Origin: Rhodobacterales bacterium HTCC2255
Lineage (GTDB): Bacteria > Pseudomonadota > Alphaproteobacteria > Rhodobacterales > Rhodobacteraceae
DNA length: 64,000 nt
Reading direction: 5' to 3'
Assembly: GCA_000153745.1 (NCBI GenBank)
Contig: DS022282.1
Location: forward strand, 540,027-604,026
In this document: piece by piece, positions 52,870 through 61,310 of the stretch
Layout: the number at the start of each line of letters is the position of its first letter
How positions within the stretch are numbered: the stretch's first letter is position 1
Notes under the pieces: model-generated
Database searches by the model: none
Told to the model about the DNA's origin: nothing
What the model saw: the letters and a program-made list of their open reading frames with translations, nothing else
Translations under genes and position numbers: made by a program

Positions 52870-53250
52870 TCGCTAACTTATACTTATATAAACATGTGAA
52901 ACAAACAGCTTTTAATTTACAACGACTGGATTTGGTCTAAGATAAAAAGCTCTACTAAATGCAACTGTAAAGTTTTCTACGGTGGAAAAGATACTTCCAA
53001 TGCATTGATTTCTTGCACTTATACTGAACCTGTAAAATTGAAAAGAAGTGCAAAAAATACCACAAAAGTTGATAAACAATGCATTCTAAAAGTTAATGTT
53101 ATCCCCAAGTTTGTTTGAGAATAAAATAACCTAGACGGAAGTATGACGAAATAAGGCATCGGGATAGTATAGTATACTTAAGTATAGGTTTATAATTAAT
53201 TTCGAATTTTTTTTCTATTAATTGGGATAGAATCCTAGTATTAAATAACC
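52870..53250. other. 381-bp divergent promoter region between hybrid kinase and response regulator
   Basis: No gene seen. It contains the perfect 14-base palindrome TATACTTAAGTATA at 53173-53186 (core ATACTTAAGTAT 53174-53185), 65 bp upstream of the regulator start; an 8-bp inverted repeat TTGCACTT/AAGTGCAA at 53013-53020 and 53046-53053; and CAATGCATT twice (52998 and near 53086). The first is the same box as upstream of the pilins. Confidence 0.65.
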
Positions 53251-53868
53251 ATGACAAACATACTTATAGCCGACGATCATGATTTAGTTCGTGACACCAT
53301 CGCTGCATATTTGGAAACAGTTGATAGCTTTAAAGTCTTTACAGCTCACGACTTGGCTTCCGCTTTAGAGGTGATGAGCGGGGTAGACTCCATAGATCTC
53401 TTAATACTGGACTACAATATGCCTGGTATGAATGGGCTTCAAGGATTAGAGCGTGCTTGCACATCCTATCCGGCTACCAAAGTTGCGCTGATGTCTGGTG
53501 TTGCCAATCGTGAAATAGCGAATAATGCAATGGAGCGCCATGCAAGAGGATTTATCCCAAAATCACTATCAGCCACCTCTTTCATTAACGCAATTAAATT
53601 CATTTTATCAGGAGAGCGATACTTACCTTTTGACTTAGTATCATCTGCACCAGCAAGTAAAAATCATGATGACTTTACCAATGTCTCTGCACGTGAAATG
53701 CAAACACTCGAGCAGTTATGCATCGGACTATCAAACAAAGAGATAGCAAGGAACCTTGATATCCAAGAAGTTACGGTAAAACTTCACGTTAAGAATATAT
53801 TTTCCAAGTTAGGAGTGTCAAATAGGACACAAGCAGCTTTGTTTGCAAAAGAACGCTATCTTTTTTAA
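53251..53868 (+). CDS. LuxR/NarL-family response regulator
   Basis: 205-residue response regulator. The receiver domain (1-120) has the acidic pair Asp8-Asp9, phospho-acceptor Asp54 (LILDYNMPG) and the conserved Lys in GFIPKSLS. The C-terminal GerE helix-turn-helix (about 140-200: LSNKEIARNLDIQEVTVKLHVKNIFSKLGVSNRTQA) binds DNA as a dimer. It is divergent from the hybrid kinase and is its likely output. Because the palindrome 65 bp upstream recurs in the pilin promoter, it probably regulates itself and the pilus. A weak terminator follows at 53969. Confidence 0.93.
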   Translation: MTNILIADDHDLVRDTIAAYLETVDSFKVFTAHDLASALEVMSGVDSIDLLILDYNMPGMNGLQGLERACTSYPATKVALMSGVANREIANNAMERHARGFIPKSLSATSFINAIKFILSGERYLPFDLVSSAPASKNHDDFTNVSAREMQTLEQLCIGLSNKEIARNLDIQEVTVKLHVKNIFSKLGVSNRTQAALFAKERYLF

Positions 53869-53968
53869 TCTTAACAATGTGAACTAGATCTTGCGGCGCA
53901 AAACCACAATATAATTGAAACTTATTGATCTAATTTCTAATTACTTATCAAAATAATAATTAATAAAT

Positions 53969-53998
53969 ATTCCTGAATAATTACAGGAATTTTATATT
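53969..53998 (+). terminator. weak Rho-independent terminator after response regulator
   Basis: ATTCCTG/CAGGAAT arms (53969-53975 and 53984-53990) with an 8-base loop, followed by TTTATATTTT. It lies between convergent genes and may serve the response-regulator transcript. Confidence 0.55.
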
Positions 53999-54006
53999 TT
54001 ATATGC

Positions 54007-54666
54007 TTAAACAATTATTTCGGAAAATTCCAATTTTTCTGATATGAATTTCTTGCCTACCATGTCTTTGTGACCAATCGTTGCGTATTCACCCGGGAAT
54101 AAATGGCATTCAATGCCAGATTCAACTGCACAGGATTGATTGACTGTAGTATCTTCAATAGCAACTGCGTCATTTGCTGAAATTCCTAATTCTTTTAGAG
54201 CATATTTATAAACTTCGGGATTAGGTTTATCGAATGTCACTTTTTGATTTGAAGTGATTAAGTCAAAATCTTCAAAATCAAGAAAATTCGATAAACCTTC
54301 TTTTATTATATTTATGGTTTTAGGCGTCGTAGTAGTTATAAAACCTACTTTAATACCTAACTCCTTACATTTTTTTAAAGTTTGGAGGCATCCAGGCCTT
54401 AGCTCAATGCCATCCTTCACTAAATCTTCAAAAATTTGTTGTTTATCAATATGAATTTTTTCAATTTGTTCATCTGAAAGAATTTTACCGCCAAATGAAG
54501 ATAAACGTTTTTTTCCACCAGGCTTTTTTAACAATTCACAATATGTTCCAATATTCCAGGTATATTCAATATCATTTAATTTAAGTGCCATATTATAGGC
54601 TCTTCTTTGTAATTCTGATGTTTCTGTAAGTACACCTATAGACCCAAATAAAAGAGCTTTTTTCAA
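54007..54666 (-). CDS. HAD-fold protein lacking the nucleophilic aspartates
   Basis: 219-residue haloacid-dehalogenase-superfamily protein of the CbbY/phosphoglycolate-phosphatase-like group with a helical cap (about 15-95). Motif II (GFITTTT), the motif III lysine (FDKPNPEVY) and motif IV (AIEDTTVN) are conserved, but motif I, normally FDxDG, reads FGSIGVL: Gly8 and Ile10 replace the nucleophilic and acid/base aspartates. It should not act by the usual phospho-aspartate route; it may bind a phosphate ligand without turnover. A frameshift is unlikely because the rest is intact. An inverted repeat lies upstream at 54693-54722. Confidence 0.82.
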   Translation of the reverse strand: MKKALLFGSIGVLTETSELQRRAYNMALKLNDIEYTWNIGTYCELLKKPGGKKRLSSFGGKILSDEQIEKIHIDKQQIFEDLVKDGIELRPGCLQTLKKCKELGIKVGFITTTTPKTINIIKEGLSNFLDFEDFDLITSNQKVTFDKPNPEVYKYALKELGISANDAVAIEDTTVNQSCAVESGIECHLFPGEYATIGHKDMVGKKFISEKLEFSEIIV

Positions 54667-54994
54667 TGACTTTCCTCACTATTAATAAATATTTAACATC
54701 GCGCATATTGCGTCAATGTTAAGTAATGCAACAGAAACATAAGACAAGCCTAGGAAGCGAGAACTATGTCAAAAGGCGAGGACAAAATACAGAAATCCGG
54801 TTTATGCATAATTTATGGAAGTTTTTAAAGAGCAGTGAGCTAAGGTATAGACGCGTTTCACGTTTAATATCTGCGCCTTCCACAACCCATCCTCTCGAAA
54901 TAAACTTATCCTCGATAAAGGTCTTCAGCTAGCATAATAGCATAAACAAACTGGCTGATTTGACATAATACATATTTATTATACGTTAATTACT
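54667..54994. other. 328-bp intergenic region with inverted repeat
   Basis: Divergent region between the HAD-like and BLUF genes. TTAACAT at 54693-54699 and ATGTTAA at 54716-54722 form a 7-bp inverted repeat around 16 bases, 27 bp upstream of the HAD-like start; a CGC/GCG inner pairing extends it. A 68-codon open frame at 54726-54932 is not gene-like. No other feature seen. Confidence 0.45.
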
Positions 54995-55423
54995 ATGACA
55001 AATCGAAATCATTCATTAATTAAGCAAGTAATTTATGTATCTACCCCAGTTGGCTTCAGTGATAAAATTCTAGATAGTATTCTAATACAGTCTCAAGTTA
55101 ACAATAAAAAAAACGAGATCACTGGAGCTTTAATTTGTAGATCAGACCTATACTTGCAGTACTTAGAGGGTCCAGCTCATAAAATCGATTTTGTTTACTC
55201 AAAGATAAAACTCGATAATCGGCATACTGACGTAATACTTTTGGAAGATGGCAGATCAAAGCGGCGATTATTCTCAAATTGGGCAATGAAAGATGATCCA
55301 GTTAAAGACTGGATGTGGTCAAAGGACGAAGTGGCTGATGGCGCTATAAGGCAGTTATCAGAAGGCGATGCGATGAAGATTTTTATACAACATTCCAGAG
55401 AAGTAGATCAGTTTTTATCCTAA
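54995..55423 (+). CDS. stand-alone BLUF-domain blue-light sensor
   Basis: 142-residue FAD-binding photoreceptor. The BLUF fold covers about residues 9-105, followed by a short helical tail. The key residues are at the right spacing relative to AppA: Tyr14 (VIYVST), Asn37 (VNNKKNEITG), Gln55 (LYLQYLEG), Trp96 and Met98 (FSNWAMKD), so the light cycle should work. No output domain is fused; such short BLUF proteins act through protein-protein contacts. No obvious partner is fixed by the context. No ribosome site precedes the ATG, so it may be poorly expressed or leaderless. Confidence 0.85.
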   Translation: MTNRNHSLIKQVIYVSTPVGFSDKILDSILIQSQVNNKKNEITGALICRSDLYLQYLEGPAHKIDFVYSKIKLDNRHTDVILLEDGRSKRRLFSNWAMKDDPVKDWMWSKDEVADGAIRQLSEGDAMKIFIQHSREVDQFLS

Positions 55424-55518
55424 TGCTATTATTACAAACTAATTATAGCCTTAAGCATCATATAAGTTTTACTTAATAATTTATATATATTTATTATCGG
55501 ATTTAAAAAGTAAGAGTA

Positions 55519-55836
55519 ATGCCAAAGGAACAATCACGCACCTCCGATCTTGTATCGCGATATATGGTTTTGACAAAAGAAACCATGCCACATCTTGCAC
55601 GAACGTCACACAGGCACTGGCCAGTTCGAAATGATCACTGCTTTCAGCGTATTGTGCTTGACGCTGTTTGCGAAGGCGTATGGTACGATTATCTGCTTCG
55701 ACCCGCATATAAAAACCTAACCCATGATCAGGCTGCAAATGCTGTCGACTTGTGTAATGATATAATTTCAGGTGACACTGATTTAATAACCTTAAACAGG
55801 CAATCATTGAAATGGCGCGGCAAGTTATTGCCTTAA
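55519..55836 (+). CDS. conserved-looking small protein of unknown function
   Basis: 105-residue soluble protein, no signal peptide or membrane helix. Segments RYMVLTKETMPHLAR, WPVRNDHCFQRIVLDAVCEGVWYDYL and SLKWRGKLLP look like a family I have seen in alphaproteobacteria without a fixed function; the HCFQRIVLDA stretch with WY and a C-terminal WRGKLL are its most distinctive parts. It starts at ATG 55519 with AAGAG just upstream. It follows the BLUF gene after 95 bp in the same direction, so co-transcription is possible. Confidence 0.65.
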   Translation: MPKEQSRTSDLVSRYMVLTKETMPHLARTSHRHWPVRNDHCFQRIVLDAVCEGVWYDYLLRPAYKNLTHDQAANAVDLCNDIISGDTDLITLNRQSLKWRGKLLP

Positions 55837-55949
55837 ATAAACAAGAATATCAGTTATTTAACCAAACCAGATGATTTAAGCGAAATCTTGAAATATTTGA
55901 ATGGATTTTTGTTGTCACTCATAAAAATTAGGTGCGAACTAAAATACCG

Positions 55950-56516
55950 TCAAGTTTGTCCAAGAATATCGTAGCGTGGGTCAAATTTTATCACTTCACA
56001 GTTATTAGGTTTAATTCCAGTCATCGCACGAATAAAGTTGCCATGAGAGACAATTGCTGTGGAATGAATGGCTTCACGTTTGAGAAAGTCAGCGAACTTG
56101 TTCGCCCTTTCCAGTAAAACCTCTTCTGGTTCAACTGAAATCCCTCGGTGGTCCTTTTCTCCTTCATGCCACCAGCAATCATCTAGATGATCAAAGTTAA
56201 GATGTGGGTAATTTCTAGCAAGTTCTTCTGGCAGACTTCCTACATCACAGCTATTGCAAAGTTGCTCTCGCACTTCAGAATTAATCTGAAACGGTAACCT
56301 ATTTCCAAAAATGATTTGGGCCGTTTGTAATGTCCTAGTGAACGGCGAAACAATGACGTTTGTAAGATCAAGTTGTTTGACTTCGCTACGAGCTTGCTGA
56401 GCCTGAGTTTCTCCAAGAGCAGTGATAGGTGCATCAAATATCATGGGATCTGGCTTTTTAGGATCATAAACCGCATTGAAGGCTGATTGAGCGTGTCGAA
56501 TAAAATAAATAGTCAC
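55950..56516 (-). CDS. histidine phosphatase (phosphoglycerate-mutase-like) family protein
   Basis: 188-residue member of the RHG phosphatase superfamily. The phospho-histidine lies in YFIRHAQSAFN, the second His in AIVSHGNFIRA, and supporting Arg in VSPFTRTLQTAQ. It probably hydrolyses a phosphate ester. I choose GTG 56516 as start because it gives the typical VTIYFIRHAQS beginning with a GGGA site upstream; a TTG at 56531 is possible. It stands alone, convergent with the small conserved gene. Confidence 0.85.
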   Translation of the reverse strand: MTIYFIRHAQSAFNAVYDPKKPDPMIFDAPITALGETQAQQARSEVKQLDLTNVIVSPFTRTLQTAQIIFGNRLPFQINSEVREQLCNSCDVGSLPEELARNYPHLNFDHLDDCWWHEGEKDHRGISVEPEEVLLERANKFADFLKREAIHSTAIVSHGNFIRAMTGIKPNNCEVIKFDPRYDILGQT

Positions 56517-56745
56517 TTTGGATATTCCCAATTACTGATAAAAATGTATTTACCTTCAAGTATTTGGCCAATCTTTGCCATTCTCAAAAGAGGCCCTATT
56601 ATGAACTATTCGGTGAGACAATCAATAGTGCAGCTGATGTTGCTCTTCGATCTTCGAAAACTCATATCTGAATATTAGGGCGCTTTTTAATGACAATCAG
56701 TGTTACCAAGCGTCGTCTAGAAAAGCATTTAGATCGTTTGCATTA

Positions 56746-57789
56746 TTAATAACCAGTCATCTCTAAATATCCATGCCCTAAATGGCTGCCTGAAACGTTA
56801 ACTGGTCCCTCCCAGTAGGGGATTGATAGTTCCATCCAAGCATCAGGGTTATGAGCAATTACAACTACATCAACATTTTTATCTGGCAAAGTTACACGCC
56901 ACTTAATAGGCATATTATGATCTTTTATTGACTTTATATTTAGTGGAAAAGCTGAGAATGCACCATTTGGATAGGATGAAGTGCTGCCATCAGGTGAGAT
57001 CCAAGTCGAAGAGCTGTAAAGTGATCCATCTTTTTGGCGTAGTTGAAAACCCATCAACTTTGCACCATCCACGAACGATAACGAGAACCAGTCCCAGCCC
57101 AATTGATCATCTGATAATGGCTGTGACGACCATTCGTGATCAAGCCAGGCATTCCCTTCCACTTCAATGTTACCAGCAGGTAATTTTAGCGTTCCATCAA
57201 TTTTAAAAAATGGCTGTGAATAATAATAACTGGCTTGGCCCTGTTCCGATTTAACCGAATAACCTTTATCACCATGAAAAACTAATGGGCCATTTGCTTG
57301 AAGTGACATGTCATATCCAAAATTAGGCCCATTTGCAGTGAGGGTCATCTTTTGAAAGTCTTCACCATCTAACATCCATTCATCGATCCAAGCACGAAAC
57401 GGGGTTGTCTCCACTCCCGCCTGCCCTATCCCACCACGAGCAAAACGTTCAGTGGCAAAGTGTTGATCAGGTGTGGTGACTGCAGCATGCGCAAACCATA
57501 CTTGTGGCGATCGCCAGCCTTCAGCCTCTCCTGGTGTGAGCCCAGTTCTAAAGAGGGTCCATTGTAAACCGTACTTTTTACCATCTGAACCATTCAAGTT
57601 CGCAGTTAAGTACCACCACTCAATCCTATATTCAGGGTGTGCACCGTGATCACTAGGAAAGCTAAAAGTTGAATTCAGCTCTGGGATTGCAAACCCATCA
57701 GCCCTGGAGCCAAGATCGGAAAACCCTTGCGCAACAGCGCTAAAAGGCAACCAAAATATAAAAAATAATATTTTAACGTTCACTAGCAA
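56746..57789 (-). CDS. AttH-like lipocalin/carotenoid 1,2-hydratase-fold secreted protein
   Basis: 347-residue secreted protein with a signal peptide (ILFFIFWLPFSAVAQG). The body matches the AttH/CrtC fold of two lipocalin-like barrels: HPEYRIEWWYLTANL, YGLQWTLFRTGL, WLDHEWSSQPL and GWDWFSLSF are characteristic. It overlaps the end of the FtsX-type permease by 17 bp and is the last gene of an ATPase-permease-AttH unit, like the attEFGH locus of Agrobacterium and similar operons. It probably works with that ABC complex on a lipid or export substrate; substrate unknown. Confidence 0.85.
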   Translation of the reverse strand: MLVNVKILFFIFWLPFSAVAQGFSDLGSRADGFAIPELNSTFSFPSDHGAHPEYRIEWWYLTANLNGSDGKKYGLQWTLFRTGLTPGEAEGWRSPQVWFAHAAVTTPDQHFATERFARGGIGQAGVETTPFRAWIDEWMLDGEDFQKMTLTANGPNFGYDMSLQANGPLVFHGDKGYSVKSEQGQASYYYSQPFFKIDGTLKLPAGNIEVEGNAWLDHEWSSQPLSDDQLGWDWFSLSFVDGAKLMGFQLRQKDGSLYSSSTWISPDGSTSSYPNGAFSAFPLNIKSIKDHNMPIKWRVTLPDKNVDVVVIAHNPDAWMELSIPYWEGPVNVSGSHLGHGYLEMTGY

Positions 57790-60136
57790 AGACCCTCAAT
57801 AAAGTTGATGGTGGCGTACGCATAAGGCGAACAGCAGGCCACATTGCAGCTAAAAACGCAGCAATTAAAGCATAACCTCCTAATTCTAAATATTTAAGCG
57901 GAAACAAATACATTGGTAATTGCCATCCAAATGCCTCAACATTGATAATTGTCAGTAATATCCATGCAAGTGCAAGGCCCATAGGAATAGCACAAACAAA
58001 GACTATTCCAGCCAGCAAGACTGCACGCAATAACTCTAACCACGCCAAACGGCGACGTGTGAGCCCTAATGCCCAAACAGGGGCAAGCTGTGGTACACGC
58101 AAATCAGCCAATGTCAGAAGACTCATCAAAATAGCAAAGCCAGCAACGCCTAGTGTTAAAACATTTAAAGCCGATGTGACTACAAACGTTCTCTCAAAAA
58201 CCTCAAGTGATAGTGCCTTTATTCCCACTTGGTTAATAATTGCGTTATTTTTAATGCCAATCGTATTTACAATTTGGCTACGTAATTGAGCTGCATCTTT
58301 AGTGCGCACCCCAAAATTTGATGCGTAGAGATTTGGATATAAATCTTTAAATATTCGTTCAATTATAATAATCTGCCCTTTCGGATTACCATAATCACCA
58401 ACTACTCCTGCAATAGGTAGTATTAAATCACGGCTCACTTGTACTAGACTTCCAACCCAGAGGTCAGCACGTCGTGCAAATTGTTCATTGACAACAACTG
58501 CCTTACCTCTCTCAATAACATCCCATGCATTGAGAGTATTATCTAAAAAAATCCAGTTATTTCGATAAGTTTGGCCAACACGGATACCATATAGATCTAC
58601 AGGTAAATCGGCTATTACGACTTGCGTTGTAAGTAAGGGCAAAACCTCAATTTGGCGGTTCATTAAAAACATTTCCAATGCAGCACTTTGGTCAGCTGTA
58701 TCTACCTCCACGAAGAGTTCTGGTGCTAGCCTTTGATCAAGAAACGCTATGAAGGTTTGTCGAAAGCTTGACACCATAGTTGAAACGCCAATATTGGCTG
58801 AGACTGCTAATAAAAGAGCTATAAGCGCAAGGCTAAGCCCTGACAGTTGCTGTCTAGTATCAGCCCAAAACCATTCCCAAACTGGCGCAACAGTATACTT
58901 TTGAACCAAAGTTAGAAGGCCGCCCAGCAAGGGGGGTAAAGCCAATGCTGCACCAATTAGTAAACACCCCAACAAAATAAATCCAGCCAGCAAACCTTCC
59001 AAGGTCATGGCTAATGGCACTGTAGAAAATAACAATGTAATTGCTATAATTAATTGCAATCGAAAACGTGATGCGGTGGCAACAACCCATGCGCGAGGTT
59101 TGGCACTTGCTAAAAGTGGCATTTGTACAATCTGCCAAATCCTTGATGAAAGTGCTACAGCTGTACCAATTAATGCAAGCACCATGCCTGATACCCACCA
59201 AGAGGCACGTAATTCAAGTGTGCCTGAGATTTGCGCACCATAGAGACCCCTCAATGTTGCAGCAACATCTGGTAGCAAAAAAGCTGCAATAAAATAACCC
59301 AAAATAATACCAAGCCCCGCCCCGATCACAGCTAAAGTCATCATCTCAAAAGTAATTAGCGCAATAAGAGTGCGCATTGGCACGCCAAGCGAGCGAACAG
59401 TGCGGATCATACCCCGCCTTTGTTCAAATGCTAAACCAATAGTACTGTTTACTATAAACAAACCAACAACAAAGCTTAACAAACCAAAGGCAGTTAAGTT
59501 TAAATGAAAGCTACCCGTAAGTTCCGTAACGTTTGCAACTGCATGTGCAGATTGAATCCGTAAATTGGGAGCAACCATACCTAGGCTTAGCTGTTTAATA
59601 GGTTGATTTGGCAATAAAATGAGGCGGGTCAAATCATCCCGCTTTAGGATCCTTTGAACAAGACCAATGTCACCTATGGCTATGCCCGGTGCAATACTTT
59701 TATCCACGGTAACATTAGCCAACATAGAAACTTTAAGCGCAGTTTCTTCATTTGCAAATAAGGTATCGTAAGTAATCGCAGATTGCCCACTAGCTAAATT
59801 AGGTAACCCTGTAGCAGAAGTCACAACATCAATGCCTAAAAGACGCACATCATTAATACGCGCCTCAATTACAGGTGAGACTAGCCAACCTGATTTTCTA
59901 AGCAAAACATAAATATCTTGAGGAATGCGGCTCCCCTGCTTTGGGATCAACAGATCATACTGTCCCTCACCTAATGTTTTGGCCGCAGCATCGTAGCTTG
60001 CACGAGCTTCAGAGTTAATAGCCTGTACCCCAGACCAAAGTGCGGTAGCTAAAGCAAGCCCTGCTAAATATGCAAATAATTGAACTGGATTACGCCACCA
60101 ATGCGATAAAAGCGCCTTCAGGCACCAAGCAATCAT
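57773..60136 (-). CDS. FtsX-like (MacB-type) ABC transporter permease, AttG/F-like
   Basis: 787-residue inner-membrane permease with two FtsX-type domains: helices near 15-35, 230-255, 275-300, 320-340 in the first half and about 365-395, 430-455, 665-690, 715-745 and 755-775 in the second, with large periplasmic loops. The pattern LFIVNSTIGLAFEQRRGMIRTVRSLGVPMRTLI is the coupling segment of these ABC permeases. It starts at ATG 60136, overlapping the ATPase stop as ATGA. It likely drives a mechanotransmission-type export or lipid process together with the ATPase and the AttH-like protein. Confidence 0.88.
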   Translation of the reverse strand: MIAWCLKALLSHWWRNPVQLFAYLAGLALATALWSGVQAINSEARASYDAAAKTLGEGQYDLLIPKQGSRIPQDIYVLLRKSGWLVSPVIEARINDVRLLGIDVVTSATGLPNLASGQSAITYDTLFANEETALKVSMLANVTVDKSIAPGIAIGDIGLVQRILKRDDLTRLILLPNQPIKQLSLGMVAPNLRIQSAHAVANVTELTGSFHLNLTAFGLLSFVVGLFIVNSTIGLAFEQRRGMIRTVRSLGVPMRTLIALITFEMMTLAVIGAGLGIILGYFIAAFLLPDVAATLRGLYGAQISGTLELRASWWVSGMVLALIGTAVALSSRIWQIVQMPLLASAKPRAWVVATASRFRLQLIIAITLLFSTVPLAMTLEGLLAGFILLGCLLIGAALALPPLLGGLLTLVQKYTVAPVWEWFWADTRQQLSGLSLALIALLLAVSANIGVSTMVSSFRQTFIAFLDQRLAPELFVEVDTADQSAALEMFLMNRQIEVLPLLTTQVVIADLPVDLYGIRVGQTYRNNWIFLDNTLNAWDVIERGKAVVVNEQFARRADLWVGSLVQVSRDLILPIAGVVGDYGNPKGQIIIIERIFKDLYPNLYASNFGVRTKDAAQLRSQIVNTIGIKNNAIINQVGIKALSLEVFERTFVVTSALNVLTLGVAGFAILMSLLTLADLRVPQLAPVWALGLTRRRLAWLELLRAVLLAGIVFVCAIPMGLALAWILLTIINVEAFGWQLPMYLFPLKYLELGGYALIAAFLAAMWPAVRLMRTPPSTLLRVFASER

Positions 60137-60789
60137 TCCAAAAGCCCATTACGAAGTTGCAATTGACGATTCATGCGGGCAGCTATGTTTGTGGAATGAG
60201 TTACAATCATCAATGCAGTACCTGTTTGTGCAACTAGTTTTAGCATTTGATCCAACACACTTTGGGCAGTTATTTCATCAAGATTACCGGTAGGCTCGTC
60301 TGCGAGCAACAACTTCGGCTTTGCTGCAATTGCCCGTGCGATGGCAACGCGCTGTTGTTGCCCACCAGATAGAGCCTCTGGATATTTTTGCATTTGTTCT
60401 TCTAAGCCTAAAGCGGAAGCAATATGTTTTATATGAACCAAGTCTGGCGTTCCTGATAACGCAGATTGGAATGCAATATTAGCAGCAACCGTCAGGGAAG
60501 GAATTAAATTAAACTGTTGGAAAATTAAGGCGATGTCTGTTCTACGTAATTGAGCACGCTGACCATCGTTGAGCTGTGTTAGTTCCTTACCAGAAACCCA
60601 AACTCGACCTGCATCTGCAGCCTCTAAAGCGCCTGCTATATGAAGTAACGTACTTTTTCCACTACCAGATTCTCCACGCAATGCCAAAGTATCACTAGCC
60701 TCGAGCTCAAAACTGACCCCTTGTAAAACTGGAACAAGCTCTTCGTTATTACGAAAAGATTTTTTAACCCCTTCTAATCTGAGAACCAT
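60133..60789 (-). CDS. ABC transporter ATP-binding protein (LolD/MacB family)
   Basis: 218-residue ATPase with Walker [11 protein letters not shown]-loop [11 protein letters not shown], signature LSGGQQQR, Walker [13 protein letters not shown] and the switch His in IVTHST. The ADEPTGNLD form is typical of LolD/MacB/FtsE partners of FtsX-like permeases. It is the first gene of the operon and overlaps the permease start by 4 bp. The upstream gap to the DUF1499 gene is 98 bp, so that gene may be transcribed into it. Confidence 0.92.
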   Translation of the reverse strand: MVLRLEGVKKSFRNNEELVPVLQGVSFELEASDTLALRGESGSGKSTLLHIAGALEAADAGRVWVSGKELTQLNDGQRAQLRRTDIALIFQQFNLIPSLTVAANIAFQSALSGTPDLVHIKHIASALGLEEQMQKYPEALSGGQQQRVAIARAIAAKPKLLLADEPTGNLDEITAQSVLDQMLKLVAQTGTALMIVTHSTNIAARMNRQLQLRNGLLE

Positions 60790-60887
60790 TATAAACTCCT
60801 TACATCGATTGATGTATATCGCACCTTCACTTTTGACAAGTTTATGATGGGATATAGATAATGGTTAAACACCTGCAAATCATATCA

Positions 60888-61310
60888 TTACCAATCAATA
60901 ATGGAATCCACAGGTAATGAATTTTTTACTATGCTTACCCATTTTAAGGCTCGCGCACGATTAACACCAAAATCAAGCTGTCCAAATACTGAAGTTGCAT
61001 AAATAATCAAATTTCCATCTTGAATGTCTATGGCTGTAATATCAGGAAATCCTAAAAATTTTGACCGGGTTATAAATTGTAATGGGTCATTAGAAAGTAA
61101 TAATGTACGGGGTGTCCCTAATGCTACTTTTGTTATTTCTTTATACAATTCATCTTTGCTCCCTGTATAGGCTTTTATGAATACAAAACCTTTACTTGAA
61201 AGTTGGTTAGAAATTGAATTTGGGATGTTGTTAATTGGATGAACCTGCACAAGACGCACGTAGGCTAAAATTGAAAATAAAATAATAATTATGACAAATA
61301 AGTATCTGAT
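60888..61310 (-). CDS. DUF1499 family membrane-anchored protein with probable AUC start
   Basis: DUF1499 domain: NSISNQLSSKGF..., RSKFLGFPDITAIDI and GVNRARALKWV are typical. The first usual start codon in frame is GTG 61259, but the frame continues upstream to a TAG at 61338-61340 and encodes an N-terminal helix (RYLFVIIIILFSILAYVRL) that the family normally has. That stretch contains no ATG, GTG, TTG or CTG before the GTG at 61259. An AAGGA (61318-61322) stands seven bases before an ATC at 61308-61310, giving a 140-residue protein. If the short form were real the anchor would be lost. Function unknown. Probably co-transcribed with the ABC genes. Confidence 0.7.
   Translation of the reverse strand: MRYLFVIIIILFSILAYVRLVQVHPINNIPNSISNQLSSKGFVFIKAYTGSKDELYKEITKVALGTPRTLLLSNDPLQFITRSKFLGFPDITAIDIQDGNLIIYATSVFGQLDFGVNRARALKWVSIVKNSLPVDSIIDW

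Noticed and set aside
54726-54932. 68-codon frame in the HAD/BLUF intergenic region
   Set aside because: Start is poor, composition is random-like and it overlaps regulatory-looking DNA.
54960-54990. TTGACA box upstream of the BLUF gene as a promoter
   Set aside because: The only -10-like hexamer at usable spacing (GTTAAT) is a poor match and almost touches the start codon.
56487-56745. Small frames (63 codons on + strand; MTISVTKRRLEKHL 19 codons near 56690) between phosphatase and AttH genes
   Set aside because: No ribosome site, no family-like sequence; the first overlaps the histidine phosphatase start.
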